Positions 6,489-13,100 of a stretch of DNA of 13,100 bases are shown here, piece after piece; position 1 is the stretch's first letter; the number at the start of each line of letters is the position of its first letter. Source of the stretch: an uncultured Maritalea sp. (GTDB lineage: Bacteria; Pseudomonadota; Alphaproteobacteria; Rhizobiales; Devosiaceae); NCBI GenBank assembly GCA_913055925.1, contig CAJXLH010000039.1, positions 1-13,100 of the forward strand. Direction: 5' to 3'. Both the position numbers and the translations under genes were made by a program. The notes beneath the pieces were generated by a model. It was not told where the DNA came from, ran no database searches, and saw nothing but the letters and a program-made list of their open reading frames with translations.

Positions 6489-8534
6489 ATGCCCAAACTT
6501 ACAAACAACATTTCGGTTGTTCGTTTTCGCTCGTGCACGGTACTCGCGGCAGGACTAAGTCTCCTGTTGTCTAGCGCCGTGCCGAGTATTGCTCAGCAAC
6601 AAATTGACCCAACAACAACCAGCTCGGTAAGTACCAATGTTGCGACAACGCGTCCAGCAAAGGGAAGCCAGCGTTTTCAGAATGCCCTTTCAGCGCTCAA
6701 AAAAGGCGACTATGAAGCCGCTTATGGTGCTGCGCGGGGTCTTGATGACAATGTCGAGCGTCGCGCGCTGCAGTGGGCTGCAATTTACTTTGGCAATGGT
6801 GAAATAGACCACCAAACGGTTTTGCGCTTTCAGGCAGACGCACCGCATTTTGCTTCTGCGAAGACCTACAAGACCCGTATGGAGCAAGCGCTAACGGATA
6901 CAAATCCAAGCGCTGCGACCACTATCCAGTTGTTGGGCGGCCAAATGCCGAACACAATTGACGCGCAAGTAGCCCTTGCAGACGCCTATGTGGTTGATGG
7001 GCAACGCGAACGCGCATTACGGATCATTCATGACGTTTGGACAACGAACTTTTTGACCCGCGAGATGGAAGCGCGGATTATGCGCGACTATGGCAACCAA
7101 TTGTCGCGCGACGCGCATTGGGCGCGCGCCGTTAGATTGCTTATGCATGATCGTGCGAGTGGAACTGAACGTTTGCTTGGCAAACTTTCTCGTGCGCAGC
7201 AAAGCCTTGCACTGGCGCGTATCGCTGTTTCCCGTAAGGCCAAAAACGCCGCAAGCTTGCTGGATCGTGTAGATCCGTCATACCGCGATCATCCTTTGTT
7301 TTTCTTCGCACGCGCTCAGTTCAACGCAGATCGCGATGCGGTTACCAATGCTGTAAATGAGCTCAACAAGGCTAAAGGTCCCCTGCCCGAAGCGCATTTA
7401 TGGTGGTATGAGCGCCGTACACTGGCGCGCAAGCTATTACGCTATGGCAAACCATCAACAGCCTATCAAGCGGCTGCAGGCTACACATCTGGCCCTGAAG
7501 GGCGACTTGTGGACGCCAATTTCCATGCGGGGTGGATTGCGCTTTCATTTTTGAATAAGCCAGACGTTGCGGAAAAGCACTTCCTTAAAATGAAAAGCAT
7601 GTCGACCATTCCCACAAGTGTTTCAAAAGCACATTATTGGTTAGGTCGCACATACACAGCCCTTGGCAACGTTGGGCAAGCAAATGCACACTTCCAACAA
7701 GCGGCCCTTTTCAACCAGTATTATTATGGCCAATTGGCCATGGTTCGCCTTGGCAAAGACACAATTTCTTTGCGCGGGTTGCCAGCATGGCAACATAACG
7801 AACCGGTGTTCGAACGTCGCGAATTGGTGCAAGCCATTCGTTTGTTTGAAGCCAACAAAACCTACGAGTTTGCTCGTCCTTTGATGCGACGCGTGATTTA
7901 TCAGGTCAAAGAACCAGGTGAAATGCTTCTTGCCGCGCGTCTGGCGCAAGATATTAATGCGCACGATCTTGCTATTTTAATGTCAGACGTGGCCAATCGT
8001 CGTGGCGTGGGGCTAGACCTGTTTGCTTTCCCAAAAGATGGCTTGCCGCGCGCACGCTTGGCTGACGTCGACAATGCGGCGGTATATGCGATTGCACGGC
8101 AGGAAAGTAAGTTTAACGCGACGGCTATGAGCCATGCGGGCGCGCGTGGTCTGATGCAGCTTATGCCTGGCACGGCGAAAGAAACCGCGGGTAAGCTTGG
8201 CTTGAGCTACTCAAAATCGAAGCTAACCAGTGACCCTTCATATAACGCCCTACTCGGCTCGACCTATTTGAAGGCGCAGTTGGAACGATATGACGGCAGT
8301 CTGGTGCTTGCAGCCGCAGCTTACAATGCTGGTGCGGGCAATGTGAACAAGTGGATCAAAACCTACGGAGATCCAAGAGAGGGCAACATCGACCCCGTTG
8401 TTTGGATCGAGTTAATCCCGTTCACGGAAACACGCGGATACGTACAAAAAGTACTTGCGAACTACCAAATCTATAAGCTTCGTTTGGGTGACAATAAGCT
8501 AAACATGGCCAAATATCTGCGTTCAATCTATTGA
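6489..8534 (+). CDS. slt: Soluble lytic murein transglycosylase (Slt family)
   Basis: Cuts the glycan strands of peptidoglycan in the periplasm and leaves 1,6-anhydromuramyl ends. A typical Sec signal peptide opens the protein: basic start, hydrophobic core VLAAGLSLLLSSAV, and probable cleavage after PSIA. A long alpha-helical superhelix of the Slt70 type (about 40-500) follows, with TPR-like stretches such as KAHYWLGRTYTALGN. The C-terminal transglycosylase domain has the catalytic glutamate E539 in ARQESKF, then SHAGARGLMQLMPGTAKETA and AAAAYNAGAGNVNKW. I chose the ATG at 6489 (681 residues) because GGA lies six bases upstream and the signal peptide then has normal length. An upstream in-frame GTG at 6471 would add six residues. 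The stop is 47-53 bases before the next gene. Confidence 0.93.
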   Translation: MPKLTNNISVVRFRSCTVLAAGLSLLLSSAVPSIAQQQIDPTTTSSVSTNVATTRPAKGSQRFQNALSALKKGDYEAAYGAARGLDDNVERRALQWAAIYFGNGEIDHQTVLRFQADAPHFASAKTYKTRMEQALTDTNPSAATTIQLLGGQMPNTIDAQVALADAYVVDGQRERALRIIHDVWTTNFLTREMEARIMRDYGNQLSRDAHWARAVRLLMHDRASGTERLLGKLSRAQQSLALARIAVSRKAKNAASLLDRVDPSYRDHPLFFFARAQFNADRDAVTNAVNELNKAKGPLPEAHLWWYERRTLARKLLRYGKPSTAYQAAAGYTSGPEGRLVDANFHAGWIALSFLNKPDVAEKHFLKMKSMSTIPTSVSKAHYWLGRTYTALGNVGQANAHFQQAALFNQYYYGQLAMVRLGKDTISLRGLPAWQHNEPVFERRELVQAIRLFEANKTYEFARPLMRRVIYQVKEPGEMLLAARLAQDINAHDLAILMSDVANRRGVGLDLFAFPKDGLPRARLADVDNAAVYAIARQESKFNATAMSHAGARGLMQLMPGTAKETAGKLGLSYSKSKLTSDPSYNALLGSTYLKAQLERYDGSLVLAAAAYNAGAGNVNKWIKTYGDPREGNIDPVVWIELIPFTETRGYVQKVLANYQIYKLRLGDNKLNMAKYLRSIY

Positions 8535-8587
8535 TTGGGCGCAGTTTAGGCTCGAACTATCGCTCAAACTGATATAGCCCTTTGAGT

Positions 8588-9514
8588 ATGGATATTTCTC
8601 ACGCGCGTCAGACAAAAAACTCGCATGTCCGCCAAATTACTGTTGGCAGCGGAACACGGCGGCTCGCCGTTGCACTTTCCGGCGACTTTGATCAGACTGA
8701 ACGTTTGCCGATCGTTTGTATCGCTGGCTATCACCGCAACATGGAAGATTATGCAGCGTTTGCTGCCAAGTTTTCAGAGTTTTCATCAAAACACTGGCCA
8801 ATTGCGCGGGTCGATTTACTCGGACGTGGACACGCGAGCCATGCGCCCAAAAGCGAACAGTATTCCACGCTTGACGATGCGGAAGACATTGCAGAGCTTT
8901 GCAAAGTCCTAGGCATTCACCGTGCGATATTTTTCGGCCAAGCCCATGGTGGAAATGTCATCATGGCATTGGGTAAATCGACCCCCACATTGATCGCTGG
9001 CGCGATCTTGTGCGATGCCGGTGCTATTATCAATGCACAAGGCTTGGTTCGCTTGCGCAACAACCTCAAAATTGTCGCCAAGATTAGAAACAAGGACGAA
9101 GCAGAGGCCGCGTTGCGTCAGATATTTGCCGCAGACTACCCTTCTCTTGGATCAGGCGCACTGGACGCAATAGCGCAGCGCACTCATGTGTGGAACAGCA
9201 AACGCAAGCGCATGGACACCCGCTTCGATTGGCGGCTTATTGAGCGGCTCGACACGATCACCAATGACGATATTCTGAATGCCAATTGGGAGCTGTTCGA
9301 TAGCTTGGCGCAAGTGCCATTATTTTTGCTGCGCACGCAAAACACAGACCTGATGCGCGCTGATGTTTATCAGCGTATGCTCAACCGCAGGCCAGATGCG
9401 CTGGCCCTGGAGATTGTTGGCGAAGGTTCACCTGCTTTGATGGAGCAAGCTGAGGAAATGGGCGCAATCGCCGAGTTCGTGCAGCATACCAACAAGAACG
9501 ATAAGCGTCGGTAG
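8588..9514 (+). CDS. Alpha/beta-hydrolase-fold protein lacking catalytic Ser and His
   Basis: A 308-residue protein with the pattern of an alphaproteobacterial alpha/beta-hydrolase family. It shows an oxyanion-region stretch IAGYHRNMEDY, strand motif RVDLLGRGHAS, a nucleophile elbow, a GAILCDAG strand and a C-terminal LLRTQNTDLM strand. The elbow reads FFGQAHGGN, so the nucleophile position of GxSxGG is alanine (A119, codon GCC at 8942-8944). The acid D254 in QNTDLM is kept. Where relatives normally have GxGHAP, this protein reads GEGSPALM, so the catalytic histidine is replaced (S281). It is therefore probably not an ester or amide hydrolase; it may be a binding or scaffold protein, or use other chemistry. 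There is no signal peptide, so it is likely cytoplasmic. The start may be TTG at 8582 (two residues longer); neither start has a strong ribosome site. Confidence 0.8.
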   Translation: MDISHARQTKNSHVRQITVGSGTRRLAVALSGDFDQTERLPIVCIAGYHRNMEDYAAFAAKFSEFSSKHWPIARVDLLGRGHASHAPKSEQYSTLDDAEDIAELCKVLGIHRAIFFGQAHGGNVIMALGKSTPTLIAGAILCDAGAIINAQGLVRLRNNLKIVAKIRNKDEAEAALRQIFAADYPSLGSGALDAIAQRTHVWNSKRKRMDTRFDWRLIERLDTITNDDILNANWELFDSLAQVPLFLLRTQNTDLMRADVYQRMLNRRPDALALEIVGEGSPALMEQAEEMGAIAEFVQHTNKNDKRR

Positions 9515-9609
9515 GTTCTTCGGCACTACCGCCGGACCGTCAGCGACAGTCAAAGGCTTGATCCGCTTCGATATTTTTGACTGGTTCCAGTACATCTCTC
9601 AGCATCAAC

Positions 9610-9640
9610 AAAAAAAGCGCCGTCAGAAGTCCTGCGGCGC
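9610..9640 (-). terminator. Intrinsic terminator of the ompA-small membrane protein-HhH operon
   Basis: On the minus strand GCGCCG (9640-9635) and CGGCGC (9622-9617) form a GC-rich stem, extended after a one-base bulge by CAG/CTG, and are followed by seven T (9616-9610). It lies about 28 bases beyond the last stop of the operon. The plus strand lacks a T tract, so it does not obviously serve the convergent hydrolase-like gene. Confidence 0.8.
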
Positions 9641-9668
9641 CCTTTGGATATTCTCGTCGAAAACAGCG

Positions 9669-9935
9669 TTACTTTGCTGCGTCCTTCGCTAGTTTTTTGG
9701 CCTGTGCAATCCACTTTTCGCGGTCAATGCGGCCTTTAAACGACAGTTCTTCGTCTACCCATTTGACTTCCTTGCGGCCCCATGAGGCCACTTGGTCGTA
9801 ATGGAAGATGCCCATATCGTTGAGAATACCCTCGATCTTTGGGCCGACGCCTTTGATGTTTTTCAAATCATCTTTGCCACCGGCGCGCGGTGCCTTAAGC
9901 GTTTGTGGCTTGCCGTCCGTTGCTGCTGCGGCTGC
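9669..9935 (-). pseudogene. Helix-hairpin-helix domain cut off by an in-frame stop
   Basis: This is the 3' part of the gene that begins at 10442, in the same reading frame but after a TAA at 9938-9936. It encodes an alanine run, a short linker (TDGKPQTLKAPRAGGK) and then a helix-hairpin-helix domain with DDLKNIKGVGPKIEGILNDM and FHYDQVASW. It ends with a WVDEELSFKGRIDREKWIAQ-type region and stop TAA at 9669-9671. The same C-terminal module is known in Alphaproteobacteria as an extension of NuoE and of ribosomal protein L21, and in membrane proteins. The first ATG-like start is a TTG at 9866 inside the domain, with no good ribosome site, so separate translation as a working protein is unlikely. 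The domain is well conserved, which suggests a recent stop, stop read-through, or a sequencing error. Confidence 0.75.
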
Positions 9936-10442
9936 TTATGCAGGTGCGGCCTTCTTAGTGGCAGGCTTCTTTGCAGCGGTGGCTGGCTTTTTGGCTGCTG
10001 CAGCGCTCGTGCTTTTCGCGTTTGATGCTGCAGAAGCTGCCTTAGTCGTGGCAGGCTTTTTTGCAGGCGCTTTCTTTGCCGCTGCAGTTTTTGCAGTGCT
10101 TGTTTTAGCCGCAGTAGATTTAGCTGCCGTTTTTTTCGCTGGCGCTTTTGCTGTCGTGCTCGCTTTTGTTGCCGCCGAAGATTTTGATGCGGCGGGTTTT
10201 GCAGCTTCTGCCTTAGGCGCCGGATCAGCAGGCTTTTCGCTTGCAGATGCAGATGGCGCGTCAGCCGCTTTGGTAGCGCCACTGTCGCGTGTACCAGCGG
10301 TCGAAGCTGTAGCTTGTGTCGACGTTGTGCCCGCGCTGCTCTCGCCGCCAACCATTTTGCGCAAGAAGAAGCCGATAACACAGCCAATAAGGAAGGCCGC
10401 AAGCATCAATAATGCGATTTCAATCAAATGTGGTGTATTCAT
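9936..10442 (-). CDS. Membrane-anchored Ala/Lys/Pro-rich (histone H1-like) protein, truncated
   Basis: A 168-residue product. An N-terminal membrane span (about 7-27, IEIALLMLAAFLIGCVIGFF) is followed by LRK, which by the positive-inside rule puts the rest in the cytoplasm. From about residue 95 the chain is made of AKK, PAKK and AAK repeats like the DNA-binding tails of histone H1 and bacterial H1-like proteins. Residues 33-94 are a low-complexity Ala/Ser/Thr/Pro linker. The span contains GCVIG, a GxxxG helix-packing motif. The ATG at 10442 has AAGGAG five bases upstream. It ends at TAA (9938-9936), immediately before a helix-hairpin-helix domain in the same frame, so the ancestral protein was probably 257 residues. 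It lies 27 bases after the small membrane protein gene, in the same operon. No exact function is known; non-specific DNA binding at the membrane is an inference. Confidence 0.75.
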   Translation of the reverse strand: MNTPHLIEIALLMLAAFLIGCVIGFFLRKMVGGESSAGTTSTQATASTAGTRDSGATKAADAPSASASEKPADPAPKAEAAKPAASKSSAATKASTTAKAPAKKTAAKSTAAKTSTAKTAAAKKAPAKKPATTKAASAASNAKSTSAAAAKKPATAAKKPATKKAAPA

Positions 10443-10469
10443 TTTTGCTCCTTCGCCCCCAAAGCCAAC

Positions 10470-10586
10470 TTATTGTTGTTCGTCAGACGCGTAGCTCATC
10501 CAACCGGTGAGCACACCGATGATCAAAGCGATCAAAAGATAAACCCAATAATGGGAAATCAAAAAGCCAATTGTTTCAAAGAACAT
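10470..10586 (-). CDS. 38-residue single-span membrane protein
   Basis: A short gene reading MFFETIGFLISHYWVYLLIA, then LIIGVLTGWMSYASDEQQ and TAA. An ideal ribosome site GGAGG (10597-10593) lies six bases before the ATG, which strongly supports translation. Residues about 13-30 form one hydrophobic helix with the GxxxG motif GVLTG, followed by a short acidic tail. The gene sits 26 bases after the ompA-domain gene's stop and 27 bases before the H1-like membrane protein gene, so all three should share one mRNA. Its helix resembles that of the downstream protein in ending with an IGxxxG pattern, which hints that the two spans may pack together. I do not recognise a named family. Confidence 0.7.
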   Translation of the reverse strand: MFFETIGFLISHYWVYLLIALIIGVLTGWMSYASDEQQ

Positions 10587-10592
10587 ATGCAT

Positions 10593-10597
10593 CCTCC
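10593..10597 (-). promoter_or_regulatory. Shine-Dalgarno site of the 38-residue gene
   Basis: GGAGG on the minus strand, six bases from the ATG at 10586. It is the best ribosome site in the window and the main evidence that this very short gene is real. An in-frame ATG two codons earlier is too close to the site to be used. Confidence 0.7.
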
Positions 10598-10612
10598 CAT
10601 GCTGCGCGAAGT

Positions 10613-13100
10613 CTACTCCGAGTGTTCGCGCACTGTAAATACTATCCGGCGATTCAATGCCTTGCCTTTGCGCGTATCGTTGCTGGCGACAGGCAAGGTC
10701 TCACCGTAACCCACTGCAAACAATCGCGTTGGTGATACGCCCAGTTCTATCAATTCATCCACAACAGATTCGGCACGCATAACCGAAAGCGTCAGATTGT
10801 CGTTGGCCGGACCATCCGCATCAGTGTGCCCTTCCACCTCAAGCACCACGCTTGGGCACCGCACAAGTTGCGCTGCGATTTGAGAAACCGTTTGCTTAGA
10901 ACCGGCACCAATTCGCGCGCTGCCACTTTGGAAAACGATAGGGTTTGCAGCAACCAAACCGGCCACCGTATCTTGACAGATGTCGCGAGCGGCCGGCGCG
11001 TTGATTGTTGGTTTTGTCGCAATGCTTGCCACAGACAGGGCCTCTTTGATCGCGTCTTGCTGATCAAAGTCAGACGCATCCAACTCAATTTGCCATTCAC
11101 CATTTTCAAACGCGACCTTACCAGCATCCGCATTCTCAAGCGCCTTTAGCGCCGCAAGAGCGTTCTGCAAGAAGCCTTCAGGCGCATGTTCCGATATTTT
11201 GAGATCAGGACGGTCTTCTTTGTTCGATGCAATCTGCAAGGTGAGCTTTGCCCATGGATCAGGCGCCTGCCCTGACATATTGAAGCCATCACCATCTTTT
11301 TCCGCACGCCAAACGAAGCTATTCAGTTTTGCCTGTGCTTCGGCCTTGGCTTTCGCTTCCGCTTCTAGGCGGGCCTTTTCTTCAGCCTCGGCCTTTGCCT
11401 TCGCCTCTGCTTCTAAACGGGCTTTTTCTTCAGCCTCGGCCTTTGCCTTCGCCTCCGCTTCTAAACGGGCTTTTTCTTCAGCTTCGGCTTTGGCCTTTGC
11501 CTCAGCTTCTAAGCGAGCTTTTTCTTCAGCCTCGGCCTTGGCTTTCGCCTCTGCTTCCAAGCGGGCCTTTTCTTCAGCTTCTGCCTTAGCTTTTGCCTCT
11601 GCGTCTAAACGTGCTTTCTCTTCAGCTTCGGCCTTTGCTTTCGCCTCCGCTTCCAGACGCGCTTTCTCCTCGGCCTCCGCTTTAGCTTTGGCTTCCGCTT
11701 CTAGGCGGGCCTTTTCTTCGGCTTCTGCATTCGCCTTCGCTTCCAAATCAACAAGTTCAACTTGCCAATTCTCGATGCCCGTTTCCGCAACTAAAGCGTT
11801 GGTCGCGTTAAGTGCCTCGCTGCTTGGCGCATCACCTTTGAGTTGCCAATTGCCGCCTTCATATGAAAGTTCGGCATTTTCTAGCAGTTTGAGTGCCGCG
11901 ACGGACAATGAAATGTCTTCGTGGAATGCGTTTCGATCTGTAATCTCCGGGCCGACATATTCCAAAGCACCATCAGCGCCAACTTGCCAGTATTCCGGGT
12001 CAGCCAAATAGCCGCCACGATCAAAAATACCGCCTGTCATCGTCGCGCTAAATACAAGCGCAGTGACAGGTTCAAGCAGCTGCACGTCTATTCTAAACAC
12101 ACTGCTGTGCTCAGCCAAAACAGTGGTAAGTTGCTCAAGCTTTTCAGGTGACGATGCCCGGCCAATCACCGTCCAGGTTTCAGCAATCAAGCTTACACGG
12201 CCTGTATCCAACAATTTCAGAGCTTCAATCGCGGCCTGTGCACGTACTTCAAATTCGTCCGGAGCACCGACACCAATGTTGAGCAATGTCTCGTCTGAAA
12301 TTGTGCTCTTTAGCCGCTCCAAAACGTCTTCATTCGGCACATAGCCGGTAGCTGCAAGTGCGCCATCTTGCGCTTTTTCCGCAGCAAATCGGTATGGAAC
12401 AATCGGCACGACACGTGCTTCGATTTCTGACTGTGCGTTTTCCTCCCCAAATGCATCAAAAATCTGGGCCTGCAATACTTCTTTTTCACTTTGCATTTCA
12501 ACAGTGCCGGTAAAGCGCCAAATGCCGTTTTCAAAGCTGGCAGAACCGCTTTCCATTTCTTGCACAATGGCAATTGCTTGGTTGGCCTGATCCGCAAACT
12601 CGTCCGAGACACCGCTACCTAGCCGTAAGTCCGATTTGCCGAGCGCTGTGAACAGCAGCTGCAATTCTTCTGTTGGCACATAGCCGTCGAACGAAAGTCC
12701 AGCATCGTCCTTTGATACTGTAAACACGTAGTTTTCGACGACAGGTGGCGGCAATCGCGTAAATTGCGCAGAAAGAATTTCCGGTTGAATCTGTTTATCA
12801 ACAAACTCGTTCAACAAGTTGGTTTCATGCGCTTTATCTTTGACGACGGCATCAAGTTTCCAACTGTCATTTTCCAAACCAACACTACCTGTCACCATGT
12901 GATTGGTGGCATTTGCACTGGCGACAACAATATCCTTAAACCCTGCTGGCTCACCAAGCGCTGGCAAAGTCTCGTCTGCCTTGTTCTCAGCATTGATCAT
13001 CGTCAAAATTTCGGCCATCAAATCCCGGGACGGTGAATATCCCGCCAACAATACTCGGCCGTTCTCTGACTTATTCACCGACCATTTGTACGGCGACACC
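10613..13100 (-). CDS. OmpA-family protein with repeated modules and helical rod (partial)
   Basis: The start lies beyond the window, so the signal peptide is not visible; 828 residues from 13099 can be read. About five related modules of roughly 110 residues begin near 3, 123, 235, 347 and 594. The clearest share YxF...GYVP.(E), a GV..(D)EF..(A).(A)I/AL segment and a G.W...G strand, resembling BON-like modules of alphaproteobacterial OmpA proteins. Between the fourth and fifth lies a charged helix of eight 16-residue repeats (about 453-591). The C-terminal OmpA peptidoglycan-binding domain (about 705-825) keeps D760 in GHTDADG and R775 in SVMRAES, 15 residues apart as in E. coli OmpA, so diaminopimelate binding is expected. 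C708 and C748 may form a disulfide. The stop is TAG at 10615-10613. It probably anchors an envelope structure to the wall; no outer-membrane barrel is visible in this part. Confidence 0.88.
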   Translation of the reverse strand, partial: VSPYKWSVNKSENGRVLLAGYSPSRDLMAEILTMINAENKADETLPALGEPAGFKDIVVASANATNHMVTGSVGLENDSWKLDAVVKDKAHETNLLNEFVDKQIQPEILSAQFTRLPPPVVENYVFTVSKDDAGLSFDGYVPTEELQLLFTALGKSDLRLGSGVSDEFADQANQAIAIVQEMESGSASFENGIWRFTGTVEMQSEKEVLQAQIFDAFGEENAQSEIEARVVPIVPYRFAAEKAQDGALAATGYVPNEDVLERLKSTISDETLLNIGVGAPDEFEVRAQAAIEALKLLDTGRVSLIAETWTVIGRASSPEKLEQLTTVLAEHSSVFRIDVQLLEPVTALVFSATMTGGIFDRGGYLADPEYWQVGADGALEYVGPEITDRNAFHEDISLSVAALKLLENAELSYEGGNWQLKGDAPSSEALNATNALVAETGIENWQVELVDLEAKANAEAEEKARLEAEAKAKAEAEEKARLEAEAKAKAEAEEKARLDAEAKAKAEAEEKARLEAEAKAKAEAEEKARLEAEAKAKAEAEEKARLEAEAKAKAEAEEKARLEAEAKAKAEAEEKARLEAEAKAKAEAQAKLNSFVWRAEKDGDGFNMSGQAPDPWAKLTLQIASNKEDRPDLKISEHAPEGFLQNALAALKALENADAGKVAFENGEWQIELDASDFDQQDAIKEALSVASIATKPTINAPAARDICQDTVAGLVAANPIVFQSGSARIGAGSKQTVSQIAAQLVRCPSVVLEVEGHTDADGPANDNLTLSVMRAESVVDELIELGVSPTRLFAVGYGETLPVASNDTRKGKALNRRIVFTVREHSE
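11338..11747 (-). repeat. Eight 48-base tandem repeats plus a partial unit, coding for a helical rod
   Basis: The units run every 48 bases from 11338 to 11721, with a partial ninth to about 11747. Each encodes AEAEEKARLEAEAKAK. At the protein level the units are almost identical (one E to D change, plus edge variation), while the DNA differs by many silent changes. The sequence alternates acidic and basic residues at i/i+4 spacing and is rich in alanine, like the periplasmic helix of TolA. About 139 residues of continuous helix would be about 21 nm long. In-frame gain or loss of units would change rod length without breaking the gene. Confidence 0.9.

Noticed and set aside
6052..6558. Plus-strand open frame across the dapA/slt gap as a separate gene
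   Set aside because: Most of it is antisense to dapA, the rest overlaps the slt signal peptide region in another frame, and it has no ribosome site or recognisable motif.
8542..8571. CAGTTT/AAACTG inverted repeat after slt as a terminator
   Set aside because: The arms are only 6 bases with an 18-base loop and no T tract follows.
9515..9600. Terminator for the hydrolase-like gene
   Set aside because: Only a 4-base CGGC/GCCG stem is visible near 9521 and there is no T tract at a suitable distance.
9863..10402. Minus-strand frame rich in Arg, Gln and Leu that passes over the TAA at 9936, as a possible frameshift bypass
   Set aside because: It is a shifted reading of the Ala/Lys repeats. It does not join onto the helix-hairpin-helix frame, which is already in register with the upstream part, so no frameshift is needed.
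9808..10494. Plus-strand open frame looking like a very hydrophobic Ala/Val/Phe membrane protein
   Set aside because: It is antisense to the Ala/Lys-rich linker, whose codons give Ala, Phe and Val on the other strand. The minus-strand frame has a ribosome site, a membrane span and a known domain.
11338..11747. Regular 48-base repeats as a CRISPR array
   Set aside because: The units are contiguous with no unique spacers, drift at silent positions and translate into a uniform peptide repeat.
11199..12011. Long plus-strand open frame rich in Ala, Ser, Phe and Arg, opposite the ompA-domain gene
   Set aside because: It is the mirror of the 48-base repeats. The repeat pattern keeps the opposite frame open, there is no ribosome site, and the real gene on the other strand has clear domains.

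Overview
The window is ordinary chromosomal DNA from an alphaproteobacterium, most probably a member of the Hyphomicrobiales (a Devosiaceae/Maritalea-like organism fits, but this is inference). The grounds are the rpoZ - rsh - pyrE order, a single bifunctional Rsh, the NYN-nuclease / family-5 uracil-DNA glycosylase / SmpB / DapA block, and an OmpA-domain protein of the alphaproteobacterial multi-module type. I see no tRNA, rRNA, insertion sequence, prophage or CRISPR array.

Left third (1-3374, minus strand): rpoZ (RNA polymerase omega), rsh (ppGpp synthetase/hydrolase) and pyrE (orotate phosphoribosyltransferase) are read leftward. rpoZ uses TTG and is followed by a clear intrinsic terminator before rsh. 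rsh and pyrE overlap by 8 bases at a GTG start. A 277-base divergent intergenic region (3375-3651) follows.

Middle (3652-9514): a NYN-domain nuclease-like gene and a family-5 uracil-DNA glycosylase run rightward and end 2 bases from the convergent smpB. dapA and smpB form a leftward pair 5 bases apart. Divergent from dapA, across a 272-base gap with two perfect palindromes, lie a soluble lytic transglycosylase and an alpha/beta-hydrolase-fold protein. That last protein has lost two of its three expected catalytic residues.

Right third (9515-13100, minus strand): three envelope-related genes are packed 26-27 bases apart and end at an intrinsic terminator. They are (i) a large OmpA-domain protein, cut by the window edge, with about five repeated globular modules and an 8 x 16-residue charged helical rod; (ii) a 38-residue single-span membrane protein that standard gene finding may miss; (iii) a membrane-anchored protein with a histone-H1-like Ala/Lys/Pro tail whose C-terminal helix-hairpin-helix domain is cut off by an in-frame TAA. 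This operon is the most interesting part of the window. It pairs a peptidoglycan-binding outer protein with two inner-membrane proteins whose membrane helices both carry a GxxxG motif, one of them built to bind DNA. A link between cell wall, membrane and nucleoid is possible but speculative.
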